A stretch of 64,000 nt of DNA from assembly GCF_036181745.1 (NCBI RefSeq), contig NZ_CP108080.1:2914001-2978000 (forward strand). Reading direction: 5' to 3'. Positions within the stretch are counted from its first letter, which is position 1; each line of letters opens with the position of its first letter. Source of the DNA: Streptomyces sp. NBC_00259 (lineage in GTDB: Bacteria; Actinomycetota; Actinomycetes; Streptomycetales; Streptomycetaceae). Shown in pieces: positions 1-8,980 of the stretch. Made by a program: the position numbers and the translations under genes. The notes under the pieces were generated by a model. That model worked only from the letters and a program-made list of their open reading frames with translations. It made no database searches and had not been told where the DNA came from.

Positions 1-1480
1 TGTTCTTGAGGTCGTCACCCATGTCGCTCCACCACTGCTTGGAGCCCTCGGCGGGCTTCACGATGGTGGTGGTGACCTTCTTCTTCGGCAGCTCGACGAC
101 GAGGGCCTGCGGGTTCTTGGTGTTGTACTCGGCCACACCCAGCTTGTGGGTGGACTTCGTCCCCGCCTTGGCCTTGGTGTAGTTGAGCCAGCCGAGCTGC
201 AGCTTGTCCCAGGCGTTCATGTCGCCCGGCAGGTCGCCGATGGAGTCCTTGCCGGTGCCGAGCCAGGAGCCCGACGACATCAGGGACCAGAAGCCGGTGG
301 AGTTCTCGCCGCCGCCGGACGTGTCGTACAGGTCCGGCAGGCCCAGGTCGTGGCCGTACTCGTGGGCGAAGACACCGAGGCCGCCGTTCTCCGGCTGCAT
401 GGTGTAGTCGCCGACCCAGATGCCGGTGGTGCCGACCTGGGCGCCGCCGGCCTTGTTGTTCGCCGGGCCGGTCTTGCCGGCGTCGGTGCCGTACGCGTAC
501 CAGCGGTGGGCCCACAGGGCGTTCGGGCCCTCGGCGCCGCCGCCCGCGGACTCGTCCTCACCGGCGTGGACGATCTGGAAGTGGTCGATGTAGCCGTCGG
601 CCTCGTTGAAGTTGCCGTCGGCGTCGAAGTCGTAGCGGTCCCACTGGTCGTACTGGGACAGCTCCGCCTTGATCTGCGCGTCGGTCTTGCCCTTGGCCTT
701 CTGGTCGGCCGCCCAGGCGGTGACGCCGTCACGGACCGTGTCCCAGACGTTGCTGCAGTTGGACTGGCCGCAGTAGTTGGAGCCGTAGCGGGCTTCGTTC
801 CAGTCGACCTTGACCCAGTCGGAGACCGTGCCCTCGACCGAGTAGCGGCCGGAGGAGGTGCGCTCGTAGTAGGTCTTCAGCGAGTGCTTGGGGTTCCCCT
901 TCTTGTCCTTGCCCTCGCCGAAGTACAGGTCCTGGAAGTGCTGCTGGTTGTAGTCCTTCTGCCAGGCCGTGGAGTTGTCGACCTTGCGGTCCGGCTCCGC
1001 GATCTTGTTGTGCAGCGGACCGGGGGTGCCGCCGTACTTCTTGACGGGCGGCTTGGGGCCGTCGCCGTCGGGGTCGACCATCGTCGTGTCGTCGACCTTG
1101 TCGCCGAACTCCACCAGGATCGTGAAGATCTTGTCGGTCTTCTCCCGGCCCAGCTCGACGTACTTCTTGTTGTCCAGCTTCACCACGTTGGACCCGCCGC
1201 GCTTCTGCACGGTCGCGTCCCCGGATATGACCTGCTCCAGCGCCGCCTGGCGCTGCTGCTCCTGCTGCTTGCTGAACGGACCCTCGAGGTCGTGGTCCAC
1301 ATGGCCCTTCTCGGCCTTGTGGTGGTCCGCGCCGGGCGCCGGATCATGGCGCTCGACACCGACCGGGCCCGAGGGCTTGTTGTCGGCCTGGGCCGTGGTG
1401 AGGGCCGCGGCCGTCGCGCCGGTCGTGGCCAGGGCCACGAGCACCGCGGACGCTCTGATCGCCCGTCGTCTGTTGGTCAC
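1..1480 (-). CDS. Secreted M6 (immune inhibitor A-like) metalloprotease, 3' end outside window
   Basis: A zinc metalloprotease of the M6/immune inhibitor A family, exported to break down extracellular protein. About 493 codons are visible and the C-terminus continues past the left edge. The GTG start follows GGGAGG by 10 bases. The N-terminus is a typical Sec signal: three arginines (TNRRR), a hydrophobic alanine/valine stretch, then an A-x-A-like cleavage region near residue 30. The zinc site HEYGH lies near residue 373, followed by the GLPDLYD segment usual for this family. It is preceded by an acidic, calcium-binding-like stretch (DFDADGNFNEADGYID). The gene is divergent from the small membrane protein to its right. 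Family assignment is confident; the substrate is unknown. Confidence 0.9.
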   Translation of the reverse strand, partial: MTNRRRAIRASAVLVALATTGATAAALTTAQADNKPSGPVGVERHDPAPGADHHKAEKGHVDHDLEGPFSKQQEQQRQAALEQVISGDATVQKRGGSNVVKLDNKKYVELGREKTDKIFTILVEFGDKVDDTTMVDPDGDGPKPPVKKYGGTPGPLHNKIAEPDRKVDNSTAWQKDYNQQHFQDLYFGEGKDKKGNPKHSLKTYYERTSSGRYSVEGTVSDWVKVDWNEARYGSNYCGQSNCSNVWDTVRDGVTAWAADQKAKGKTDAQIKAELSQYDQWDRYDFDADGNFNEADGYIDHFQIVHAGEDESAGGGAEGPNALWAHRWYAYGTDAGKTGPANNKAGGAQVGTTGIWVGDYTMQPENGGLGVFAHEYGHDLGLPDLYDTSGGGENSTGFWSLMSSGSWLGTGKDSIGDLPGDMNAWDKLQLGWLNYTKAKAGTKSTHKLGVAEYNTKNPQALVVELPKKKVTTTIVKPAEGSKQWWSDMGDDLKN

Positions 1481-1914
1481 TTGAAGGTGTCCTCCCCCGC
1501 GCACCGGCGTTCCGCGGACCAAAGGATGTGGGGTGATCCGCGCGCGGCAGCGCGTCACAAGTGACGACATTCGACCGGAGTTGGCGGAGAAAAGACAGAC
1601 CTTGACTTGAACACAGCAACTGCACTATGCAGGAGCGCAGTTCCGGATATCGGACGCGCCACTCACGCGCGGCCCGGGAGGTCACAGGCGTCCCGGGCGA
1701 GCCTCCCAGGCCCCCCGCCGGCCGGTCAACAGGCGCACCGGCCGGACCGGTTGGCGAGACGAGTGACTCCATGCGCCCCCAGTGCACCGGTACCGTGGGT
1801 TAGGTCACGCTTACTACCGGTTCCGCTCGGGCATCCACCGTCGTAGGGTCGCCGGAGAGTGCGACCCGTTGCGACACACCACCGACATCGATGCTCCGAG
1901 GGACGGAAACCGTC
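1481..1914. other. Divergent intergenic region with a perfect palindrome
   Basis: This 434-base stretch holds no convincing gene. It must carry the promoter of the M6 protease (minus) and of the small membrane protein (plus). The one clear structure is the palindrome CGTCACAAGTGACG at 1553-1566, about 73 bases upstream of the protease start. On the plus strand TTGACT near 1602 could be a -35 element, but the -10 partner is poor. Confidence 0.5.
1553..1566. promoter_or_regulatory. Perfect 6-bp-arm palindrome upstream of the M6 protease
   Basis: CGTCAC-AA-GTGACG is a perfect inverted repeat with a 2-base centre, placed 73-86 bases upstream of the protease GTG start. Position and symmetry suit a dimeric repressor or activator. 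No regulator can be named from the sequence. Confidence 0.35.
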
Positions 1915-2253
1915 ATGCCGCGTCCGACTGCCGCACAGCTCGCCTACGGTTCGGCCACCGTCGTCATCTCGACCGTCGCCATGCTCCTCCTCTCCCGTAC
2001 GACGACGGGGATCGGCGTCGCGGTCATCGGGGTCGCCGCGCTCGCCCTGGGCCTGCTCGTCGCCGTGACCGTGCCCGCGCCCGCGAAGGCCGGGACGACG
2101 GCGAGGGCGGCACGCACGGTCCAGGTGAACCGTACGGCCGCCCTCGCGGATCACGCCCTGCCCGGGGACACCCCCGCCGGATCCTCCGCCCGGCTGCCGG
2201 TCGCCCACGCGGGCGCCGAGCCCCGCGTCGGCCAGCACTCACTGCGCCGCTGA
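1915..2253 (+). CDS. Small two-helix membrane protein
   Basis: A 112-residue protein of unknown function. Residues about 10-27 and 32-53 form two hydrophobic segments separated by a short RTTTG turn, and the remaining 60 residues are hydrophilic and rich in Ala, Arg and Pro. I chose the second in-frame ATG (MPRPTAAQ) because GAGGGACGG lies just upstream; the first ATG at 1891 has no ribosome site. Its 3' end overlaps the 3' end of the RDD gene on the opposite strand by 15 bases, so the two are tail-to-tail. I do not recognise a named family. Confidence 0.7.
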   Translation: MPRPTAAQLAYGSATVVISTVAMLLLSRTTTGIGVAVIGVAALALGLLVAVTVPAPAKAGTTARAARTVQVNRTAALADHALPGDTPAGSSARLPVAHAGAEPRVGQHSLRR

Positions 2254-3000
2254 CACCACCACCGTCTTGGCCGCCTTGTCGTGCAGACCCTGCTTGTACG
2301 GCTTGTCCACCAGGATCATGATCGCCAGGATCAGCGGCCACAGGCACGGGCAGCAGATCAGCTGCGGCAGCCAGAGCACGGCGGCCCGCATGAGGGAAGC
2401 GCCGGTGTCCGGCGTGCTGCCGTCATTGAGCATCGCCACGCGCATCTTCATCAGCTTCTTGCCGATGGTCCGGCCGGAGCTGCGCACCATCAGGGTGTCG
2501 TACCCGACGAAGGCCACGATCGAGATGAGCTGGAACACCCACTGAACGCCGGTGTTCGCGCCCGTGACGAACTCGTCGAAGTCGCCGCCCCTGGTCCCCA
2601 CCCGGTCGTAGATCCCGAACGGGATGCCGATGAGCGCGAGCGGGATGGTGACGATCAGCCAGTCGATGAAGCGCGCGAGGAACCGCTTCGGGGTGTCCGC
2701 GAGGGGCGGCATCCCGTGGAGCGGATCGCTCCCCCCGTACGGATCGCCGCCGTAGGCGTGCGCATCGTACGGCGGAGGCGGGGCGCCGCCGCCGTACGGT
2801 GAGCCGTAGGGGGAGCCGGCCCCGGGCGGTGGCGTGCCGTACGGGCCCTCACCCGGCGGCGGCCCGCCGGGCGGTGGCTGCGCGCCCGGCGGTGGACCAC
2901 CCGGCGGCATGGGCTCCTGAGGCCCCTGCGGCTCCTGGGGCCTCTTGCGGAACGGGTCGTCCTCGGGCGGCGGAGGTCCGGGCGGCTGATCGTTGCTCAT
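2239..3000 (-). CDS. RDD family membrane protein with Pro/Gly-rich N-terminus
   Basis: A 253-residue protein. The first 100 residues are a low-complexity Pro/Gly/Tyr segment (repeated PPGGPPPG and YGGG), presumably cytoplasmic. The remainder is an RDD domain with about three membrane helices: RFIDWLIVTIPLALIGIPF, then a middle helix at VFQLISIVAFVGYD, then a cysteine-containing helix near LICCPCLWPLILAIMI. The conserved charged loops RFIDW and RTIGKKLMKMRV match the family. RDD proteins are widespread and mostly uncharacterised; transport roles have been suggested for some. It lies 132 bases downstream of a second RDD gene on the same strand, so the pair may be co-transcribed. Confidence 0.85.
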   Translation of the reverse strand: MSNDQPPGPPPPEDDPFRKRPQEPQGPQEPMPPGGPPPGAQPPPGGPPPGEGPYGTPPPGAGSPYGSPYGGGAPPPPYDAHAYGGDPYGGSDPLHGMPPLADTPKRFLARFIDWLIVTIPLALIGIPFGIYDRVGTRGGDFDEFVTGANTGVQWVFQLISIVAFVGYDTLMVRSSGRTIGKKLMKMRVAMLNDGSTPDTGASLMRAAVLWLPQLICCPCLWPLILAIMILVDKPYKQGLHDKAAKTVVVSAAQ

Positions 3001-3132
3001 GGGGGCCAGTGCACCCCGCCGGACCGGGCCCCGCAACGGCTCGCATGCCGTTCGGGGGACGACGGGACCGTCAGGGCCGACGGGACCTGAAGGACCGAGC
3101 GGTCCGGCCACCGGGAACCGGCGGGCCGGACG

Positions 3133-4644
3133 TCAGCCGGCGACGAACGTGCGCGCCGCCTTGTCGTGCCAGCACTGCCGCCACGGGCGGTCGAAGACAC
3201 ACCACAGCACGTTCACGACGCCGATGAGCAGCACGCCGAGTACCCCGTGCACCAGCCAGCGGCGCAGCGCGCCGGCGAACGACGGGGGCGCGTGCGACTC
3301 GATGTCCCGCACCTCCAGGCCCAGCAGCTTCTTGCCGAGCGTACGGCCCCACTTGGCGGTCGGCAGTGCCTCGTACAGCGTGCCGAGCACCAGGAGCGCG
3401 GCCAGCACGATGCCGAACTGGGTGGCGGTCGTCCCGTCGAGGAGCCAGACGGTGACCGTCTCGCCGGACATCTTCGCCGCCTGGATCTTGCCGTCGATGT
3501 GCGTCAGCGCCTTGGAGACGAACGGGAAGGACACGGCGCCGACGAGGGCGCCCAGCACGACGGTGTCGATCAGCCGTGCCACGAGGCGCTTGCCGAGACC
3601 GGCCGGGCGGGCCGAGGCCTGCGCGCGGGCGGCCAGCAGGAACGGGTCGTCGACCGGCGGCTTCCACGGAACGACCGGCGGCTCCTCGGCCTGCGCCTGC
3701 GCCAGCTGGTGCACCTGCTGGGCCCAGGACGCGGCCCCGCCGCCGACTCCGGCGGACAGGGGCTGCTGCCCGAGCTGCTGCTGGTGCTGCTGCTCTTGCT
3801 GCGTCTGCTGTTGCTGTTGTTGCTGCTGCTGTTGCTGCTGTGCGGGGACCTGCGGCTGCGGTGCCTGCTGCGGCTGAGCCGTGGGCTGTGCCTGCTGCCC
3901 GGCAGGCTGCTGCGTCTGCGGGCGCGGCGTCATCGTACGGATCGTCATGGTGCCCTCGGCGGGCGGCGTACCGCCCTGGGAGCGGACCGTGGCGCCGCCT
4001 TCCGAGCCGGTCTGCGGGAGCGCCTGCTCGTCCGCGGCTCCGCCGACGCTGCGTACACCGGGCAGGGCACCACCGGTCGGGTCCCCGGCGCCGGCCGCCG
4101 GCCGTCCGGGCTCGCGGTCGAACCGGACGCCGGAGGGCGCCGCGCCCTCGGCCGCGCCGGCCGTGCGCGGGTCCCGCACCGCGGCGGCGGGCCGGTCCCA
4201 CGCCTGGCCGGGGACGGGGGCCGAGGTGTCCGCGCCGGTGCCCTGCGCGCCGCCCGCATAGGGGTCCTGGTCGGCAGAGCCCCAGGAGACACGGCGGTCG
4301 CGGTCGCCGCCGAACCCGGTCTGGCGGGAGGCGTCGGCCTGCCAGGCGGTGGAAGGCTCGGGGCGGGCCCCGGCGGCCGGGTCCGGATCCTCGTCCAGGA
4401 AGACGGGGCCGGTCTCCTCGACCGAGGGGACGGCAGGGGCGGGCGGTGTGGCGGCCGGGGCCGCGGTCGCGGTGGCCGAGGGCGGTGACGACGGCATCGC
4501 CTCACCGTCCTTGGGCGCCGGACGGCTCGTACCCGGCACCCAGGCGGTTCCGTTCCAGTACCGGACGTAACCGGGGATGGACGGGTCGGGGTAGTAGCCG
4601 GGCGTGGGGCTGCCGTCGCCGGTTGCCGGGGTTGGGGCGCTCAT
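3133..4644 (-). CDS. DUF2510-RDD membrane protein with polyglutamine linker
   Basis: A 503-residue protein in three parts. Residues about 10-45 (PGYYPDPSIPGYVRYWNGTAW) are a DUF2510 domain, a short Trp-rich module found in actinobacterial membrane proteins. A long disordered linker follows, rich in Pro, Ala and Gln and containing a near-continuous glutamine run (CAG/CAA codons, about 3805-3842). The last 150 residues are an RDD domain with conserved RLIDTVVLG, the KWGRTLGKKLLGLEV loop and a C-terminal WRQCWHDKAARTFV. The same closing motif (LHDKAAKTVVV) ends the neighbouring RDD protein, suggesting a duplicated pair. An in-frame GTG lies directly before the chosen ATG, and another ATG 10 codons upstream, so the start is uncertain. 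Confidence 0.85.
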   Translation of the reverse strand: MSAPTPATGDGSPTPGYYPDPSIPGYVRYWNGTAWVPGTSRPAPKDGEAMPSSPPSATATAAPAATPPAPAVPSVEETGPVFLDEDPDPAAGARPEPSTAWQADASRQTGFGGDRDRRVSWGSADQDPYAGGAQGTGADTSAPVPGQAWDRPAAAVRDPRTAGAAEGAAPSGVRFDREPGRPAAGAGDPTGGALPGVRSVGGAADEQALPQTGSEGGATVRSQGGTPPAEGTMTIRTMTPRPQTQQPAGQQAQPTAQPQQAPQPQVPAQQQQQQQQQQQQTQQEQQHQQQLGQQPLSAGVGGGAASWAQQVHQLAQAQAEEPPVVPWKPPVDDPFLLAARAQASARPAGLGKRLVARLIDTVVLGALVGAVSFPFVSKALTHIDGKIQAAKMSGETVTVWLLDGTTATQFGIVLAALLVLGTLYEALPTAKWGRTLGKKLLGLEVRDIESHAPPSFAGALRRWLVHGVLGVLLIGVVNVLWCVFDRPWRQCWHDKAARTFVAG

Positions 4645-4910
4645 CACCGTGGTCCCGTATCTCCTGGAAGGCATCGAGGTTCGTCGAGGACATCGACTCA
4701 AGGGTCCACATCTATCAGACCCTCGCACCGCCCTGGGCCCGTCCCGCCTTAAGGACCACTTTCCGGTACCGCTGTGCCCCACCACCACGGCCGTGTGCCG
4801 AGTCACTGAGAAGTTGTTGCCCGAAGTCGCGTAATGGATGGCGGGGATGGCGCTCTCTCCCTGCGTGGCCCGCTCCAGGGCCCCGTACCAGGAAAGGAAG
4901 ACGCACTCTC

Positions 4911-5387
4911 ATGCACACCGTGGTGGAACGCGAGCTGGAGCTCAAGCTGGTCCTGTCGCCGGAGCGCAGCGTCCCCGTGCCGGCCAGGCTCGGCTATCGC
5001 ACGGAGGACCCGTACGCCGTGCACATCACCTTTCACATCGGTTCCGAGCACCCCGTGCACTGGACCTTCGCCCGCGAGCTGCTGGTCGAGGGGATCTTCC
5101 GGCCGTGCGGGCACGGAGATGTCCGTATCTGGCCGACCAAGGTGGACCGGCGCAGCGTCATTCTGATAGCGCTGTCGTCGCCGGACGGCGAGGCCCTGCT
5201 GGAGGCGCCCTCCGCGCAGGTGTCCGCATGGCTGGAGCGGACACTGCGGGTCGTGCCCCCGGGATCCGAGCGGGAGCACCTCGGGATCGACGAGGAACTG
5301 GCCGAACTCCTCGCGCCGACCCCGGCGGACGATCTGTATCTGAGCGACCGGTGGCTCTCGGACGAATCGACGGACGGTGAGGCGTAG
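4911..5387 (+). CDS. ssgG: SsgA-like sporulation/cell-division regulator (probable SsgG)
   Basis: A 158-residue SsgA-like protein (SALP). These proteins exist only in morphologically complex actinomycetes and help place the division machinery and remodel peptidoglycan during sporulation. Family hallmarks are the opening ELELKLVLSPERSVPVPARLGY, the DPYAVHITFH strand, WTFARELLVEG and the RRSVILIALSSPDGEALLE segment. The ATG is preceded by GGAAAGGAAG. It stands alone between the divergent RDD gene and the convergent VOC gene. I name it ssgG from remembered gene order (SCO2924, one gene group upstream of hppD in S. coelicolor), not from alignment; another SALP paralogue is possible. Confidence 0.85.
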   Translation: MHTVVERELELKLVLSPERSVPVPARLGYRTEDPYAVHITFHIGSEHPVHWTFARELLVEGIFRPCGHGDVRIWPTKVDRRSVILIALSSPDGEALLEAPSAQVSAWLERTLRVVPPGSEREHLGIDEELAELLAPTPADDLYLSDRWLSDESTDGEA

Positions 5388-5399
5388 GCGGGCGGGCCC

Positions 5400-5415
5400 G
5401 TGACCGGGTGGTCAC
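5400..5415. terminator. Short hairpin between convergent genes
   Basis: GTGACC-GGGT-GGTCAC forms a perfect 6-bp stem 13 bases after the ssgG stop and overlapping the stop codon of the VOC gene. It could serve both converging genes as a weak bidirectional terminator. There is no T-tract. Confidence 0.35.
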
Positions 5416-5792
5416 ACGTAGGTATGGGTGATGAACTCGATGGAGTGGCCGTCGGGGTCGTCGATGTAGACCCCGCGGCCGCCGAAGTGATGATTGATCC
5501 GCTGCGGCTCGGCGTGCATGGGGTCGGCCCAGTACGCGAGCTCCCGCTCCTTTATCCGGCCGAAGATCTCGTCGAACTCCTCCTCGGAGACGAGGAAGGC
5601 CAGATGCTGGGACACGATCGCCGAGTCCGTCTGCCCGTCGAGGTAGTCGAGCGTGACCCCGTTGGCGAGCGGGACGCCGGCGAACGGGCCGAAGGGCTTC
5701 GGCTCCGGCGCGCCGATCAGCTCGGTGAGGAAGCGGGCCGAGGCGAACCGGTCGCTGCTGTGGACGATGGTGTGGTCAAGACGTGCGGGCAC
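5412..5792 (-). CDS. VOC (glyoxalase/bleomycin-resistance fold) family protein
   Basis: A 126-residue single VOC domain. The metal-ligand pattern is visible: His in LDHTIVHS near the N-terminus, His in QHLAFLVSE in the middle and Glu in DPDGHSIEFITH at the C-terminus. Many short proteins of this type are dioxygenases, isomerases or resistance proteins; the substrate cannot be told. I chose the GTG at 5792 because GGAGGAGCC lies directly before it, instead of the ATG 10 codons upstream. The gene ends 13 bases from ssgG and lies downstream of the GlcD-like oxidase on the same strand with an 84-base gap. Confidence 0.8.
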   Translation of the reverse strand: MPARLDHTIVHSSDRFASARFLTELIGAPEPKPFGPFAGVPLANGVTLDYLDGQTDSAIVSQHLAFLVSEEEFDEIFGRIKERELAYWADPMHAEPQRINHHFGGRGVYIDDPDGHSIEFITHTYV

Positions 5793-5876
5793 GGCTCCTC
5801 CTTCTTCATCGTGTGCTTTCACGCTATGCGGGGAGCCGTGTCCGTACCATCCGGCTTTGGTCCTGGTCCTGAAGAC

Positions 5877-7244
5877 CTAGAACAGTTTGCCCGGGTTGAG
5901 GATGCCGAGCGGGTCGAAGGTCTGCTTGATGCCGCGCTGCAACTCGATGCCCACAGGACCGAGTTCGCGGGCGAGCCACTCCTTCTTCAGTACGCCCACG
6001 CCGTGTTCGCCGGTGATCGTGCCGCCGAGCTCCAGGCCGAGGGCCATGATCTCGTCGAACGACTCGCGGGCACGCCGGGATTCGTCGGGGTCGGCGTGGT
6101 CGAAGCAGACGACGGGGTGGGTGTTGCCGTCCCCCGCGTGCGCGCAGACACCGATGGTGAGGTCGTACTTCTCCGCGATGGCCGCGGTGCCGTCGAGCAT
6201 CGCGCCCAGCCTGGACCGCGGTACGCAGACGTCGTCGATCATCGTCGCGGTCTTCACGGCCTCCAGGGCGGTGAGCGAGAGCCGGCGCGCCTGGAGCAGC
6301 ATCTCGGACTCGGCGGCGTCCTCGGCGGGGACGACCTGGGTGGCTCCCGCCGCCGTGCACAGTTCGCCGACGGCGGCCAGGTCGGGGGCTGGGTCGGGGG
6401 TGTCGAAGGCGGCCAGCAGCAGCGCTTCGGTGGTGTCCGGGAGGCCCATCTGCGCCATCGTGTTGACGGCCCTGATGGTCGTACGGTCCATGATCTCCAG
6501 GAGCGAGGGCGTGTGCCCGCGCTCCATGATCGCGCAGACGGCTTCGCAGGCGGTGGCGGCCGAGGGGAACTCGGCGGCGAGGACGAGCTGCTGCGGGGGC
6601 TTGGGCCGGAGCGCGAGGACCGCTTTGACAACGATGCCGAGGCTGCCTTCCGAGCCGACGAAGAGACGGGTGAGGTCGTAGCCGGCGACGCCCTTGGCCG
6701 TGCGGCGGCCGGTGCTGAGAAGCCGGCCGTCGGCCAGGACGACTTCGAGGCCGAGGACGTACTCGGCGGTGACGCCGTACTTGACGCAGCACAGCCCGCC
6801 GGAGGCGGTGCCGATGTTGCCGCCGATGGTGCACATCTCCCAGCTGGACGGGTCCGGCGGGTAGTACAGACCGTGCTCGCCCACGGCGCGTGACAGCACG
6901 GCGTTGATGACGCCGGGCTCGACGACCGCGATCCGGTCCACCGGGCTGATCTCCAGGATGCGGTCCATCTTGGTCAGCGAGAGGACGATGCAGCCGTCCG
7001 AGGCGTTGGCGGCCCCCGACAGCCCGGTGCGGGCGCCCTGGGGCACGACGGGGACGCGCAGTGCGGTCGCGGTCCGCATGACGTGCTGGACCTGCTCGAC
7101 CGTGCGCGGCAGTACGACGACGGCGGGAGTGCCCGCGTCGCAGAAGCTCGCCATGTCATTGGCGTAGGAGGCCGTGACGTCGGGATCAATGATCAGGGCT
7201 TCGGCCGGCAGGCCCTCGCGGAGCCGTGAGAGGAGATCGTCCAT
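5877..7244 (-). CDS. FAD-linked oxidase, GlcD/D-lactate dehydrogenase-like
   Basis: A 455-residue flavoprotein of the FAD-binding type 4 / GlcD family, which oxidises 2-hydroxy acids such as glycolate or D-lactate. The N-terminal FAD domain shows VVPQGARTGLSGAANA (about 63-78) and CTIGGNIGTASGG (about 137-149), the pyrophosphate-binding loops. The C-terminal cap ends with GEHGVGVLKKEWLARELG and FDPLGILNPGKLF, both diagnostic. It is full length for the family. No separate iron-sulfur (GlcF-like) partner is nearby, so electrons probably pass to an unknown acceptor. Substrate specificity is inferred only from family. Confidence 0.88.
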   Translation of the reverse strand: MDDLLSRLREGLPAEALIIDPDVTASYANDMASFCDAGTPAVVVLPRTVEQVQHVMRTATALRVPVVPQGARTGLSGAANASDGCIVLSLTKMDRILEISPVDRIAVVEPGVINAVLSRAVGEHGLYYPPDPSSWEMCTIGGNIGTASGGLCCVKYGVTAEYVLGLEVVLADGRLLSTGRRTAKGVAGYDLTRLFVGSEGSLGIVVKAVLALRPKPPQQLVLAAEFPSAATACEAVCAIMERGHTPSLLEIMDRTTIRAVNTMAQMGLPDTTEALLLAAFDTPDPAPDLAAVGELCTAAGATQVVPAEDAAESEMLLQARRLSLTALEAVKTATMIDDVCVPRSRLGAMLDGTAAIAEKYDLTIGVCAHAGDGNTHPVVCFDHADPDESRRARESFDEIMALGLELGGTITGEHGVGVLKKEWLARELGPVGIELQRGIKQTFDPLGILNPGKLF

Positions 7245-7352
7245 GATCCCAGATTCGCACCGGGGGCCATCGGTGTGAACCCGTCTGCGATCCGCGTCGC
7301 TCCGCCGGGTGTGCTCTTCGTATGGATCGACGGTTGGCGCACAGTGATCGCC

Positions 7353-8963
7353 ATGACGCCGCGATACGCGCCCAATGTCAGGAATGCCGCGATTGCCTCG
7401 GTGGTCGCCGGGGCACTGGCCGCCGCGATCGTTCTCTTCGGCCCGGCCACGGACGACGGTCCGCCGCCGCCCTCACCGGGCCCCGAGGCCCGGGCGATGC
7501 TCGCGGGTGGCCCGGGGGCGCCGCTGTCGCCGATGGAGCTGTCGGCGCTGATCAAGGGCCAGGAGAGGCGGCTGCAACGGTACCCGGACGACCATGTCTC
7601 CTGGGCGGTGCTCGGCTCGGCGTACGTGGCGCAGGCGTCGATGCTCGGTGACCGTTCGGACTACCGGAGGGCGGAGAAGGCCCTGAAGCGGTCGCTGGGG
7701 ACGCTGCCGGGCGAGAAGGGCAACGCCGACGCGCAGCTGGGGATGGCGGCGCTGGCCAACGCGCGGCGGGACTTCGCCACGGCCAAGCGGTGGGGCGAGA
7801 GCGTCAAGGCCCGGTCGCCCGAGCAGTGGACGGCGTATCCGGTGCTGATCGACGCGTACAGCGGGCTCGGCTCGTACGCTGCGGCCGCGAAGGCCCTGCT
7901 GACACTGGAGAAACTGCGGCCGCGCACCGTCCAGACCCTGCTGCGGGCCGCGCAGGTGCACCGCGACCGCGGCCGGCTCGATGACGCCGAGGCGATGACG
8001 GACGAGGCGACGGCGCTCGCCCACGGCAGGGCGGAGAAGGCTGCCGCCCTGCACCGGCTGGGCGAGCTGGCGTGGGACCGGGGCGAGCCGGCCGCCGCGG
8101 TGGCGAACTTCGACGCGGCGCTGCAGCTGGAGCCCGGCCACCATCCCTCGCTCGCCGGGCGTGCGCGGGCGCTGGCGGCGCTGGGGCGTACGGACGACGC
8201 GTTCCGCGACTACCGGGCGGCGATCGAACGGGCGCCGCTGCCGCAGTACGCGCTGGAGGCGGGCGAGCTGTACCAGTCACTGGGGCTCACCGGGGAGTCA
8301 CGAGCGCACTTCGAGAAGCTGCGCAGGCTGGTGGCCAAGGCCCGGAAGCTGGGGGTGAGCGATGAGCTGACGCTCGCCCGGTACGAGGCGGACCACGGCC
8401 TGGCCAAGGCGGCGGTGCAGCGGCTCGCCCAGGAGTGGAAGCGCGGGCACCGCAGCGTGTACGTGGCGGACGCCCTCGGGTGGGCGCTGTTCCGGGCGGG
8501 ACGGGCCGAGGAGGGGCTGAAGTACGTGAAGCGGGCCACGGCGTTGGGGCTGCGGAACGCGCTGTTCACGTACCACCAGGGCGAGATCGAGCGCTCGCTC
8601 GGCAAGGACGGCCCGGCCCGCCGGCATCTGCGGGAGGCGCTGCGCCTCAACCCGTACTTCTCGCCGCTGCTCGTGGCCCCGGCGAAGCGGGCCGTCTCGG
8701 CACTCGGCAACCCGCCGCCGGGCGGCCCGGTGGACGTCGAGGGCGAGCCCTGGACGGACGAGCCGCTTCCGGAGGAGGAGGACGAGGAGACGACGGAGGA
8801 GGAAGGGGACGAGGAGCCGTCGGAAGGGCCGTCGCGAGAGGCGAGCGGGGCAGCGGACGAGGAGGACGAGCCGTCCAGGAGCGCTTCGGACTCCCCGTCC
8901 CCGTCGTCCTTGTCGGCCGTGCCCTCGTCCTCGTCCTCGTCAGGGTCCCGGTCAGGCGGCTGA
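7353..8963 (+). CDS. TPR-repeat protein with membrane anchor and acidic tail
   Basis: A 536-residue protein. Residues about 8-30 (AAIASVVAGALAAAIVLFG) form one membrane helix, after which a proline-rich spacer leads into tetratricopeptide repeats covering roughly residues 60-460 (recurrent A-L/A-G-Y-A-like helices such as AELAWDRGEPAAAVANFDAALQLEPGH). The last 80 residues switch to Glu/Asp-rich sequence and then a Ser-rich tail. It looks like a membrane-anchored protein-interaction scaffold. The start is uncertain: ATG 7353 is placed just before the membrane helix, with GTG 7344 and GTG 7275 also in frame. It ends 18 bases from the convergent nitrile hydratase alpha gene. Confidence 0.75.
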   Translation: MTPRYAPNVRNAAIASVVAGALAAAIVLFGPATDDGPPPPSPGPEARAMLAGGPGAPLSPMELSALIKGQERRLQRYPDDHVSWAVLGSAYVAQASMLGDRSDYRRAEKALKRSLGTLPGEKGNADAQLGMAALANARRDFATAKRWGESVKARSPEQWTAYPVLIDAYSGLGSYAAAAKALLTLEKLRPRTVQTLLRAAQVHRDRGRLDDAEAMTDEATALAHGRAEKAAALHRLGELAWDRGEPAAAVANFDAALQLEPGHHPSLAGRARALAALGRTDDAFRDYRAAIERAPLPQYALEAGELYQSLGLTGESRAHFEKLRRLVAKARKLGVSDELTLARYEADHGLAKAAVQRLAQEWKRGHRSVYVADALGWALFRAGRAEEGLKYVKRATALGLRNALFTYHQGEIERSLGKDGPARRHLREALRLNPYFSPLLVAPAKRAVSALGNPPPGGPVDVEGEPWTDEPLPEEEDEETTEEEGDEEPSEGPSREASGAADEEDEPSRSASDSPSPSSLSAVPSSSSSSGSRSGG

Positions 8964-8980
8964 CGCGCCGCCCCGGCCCC

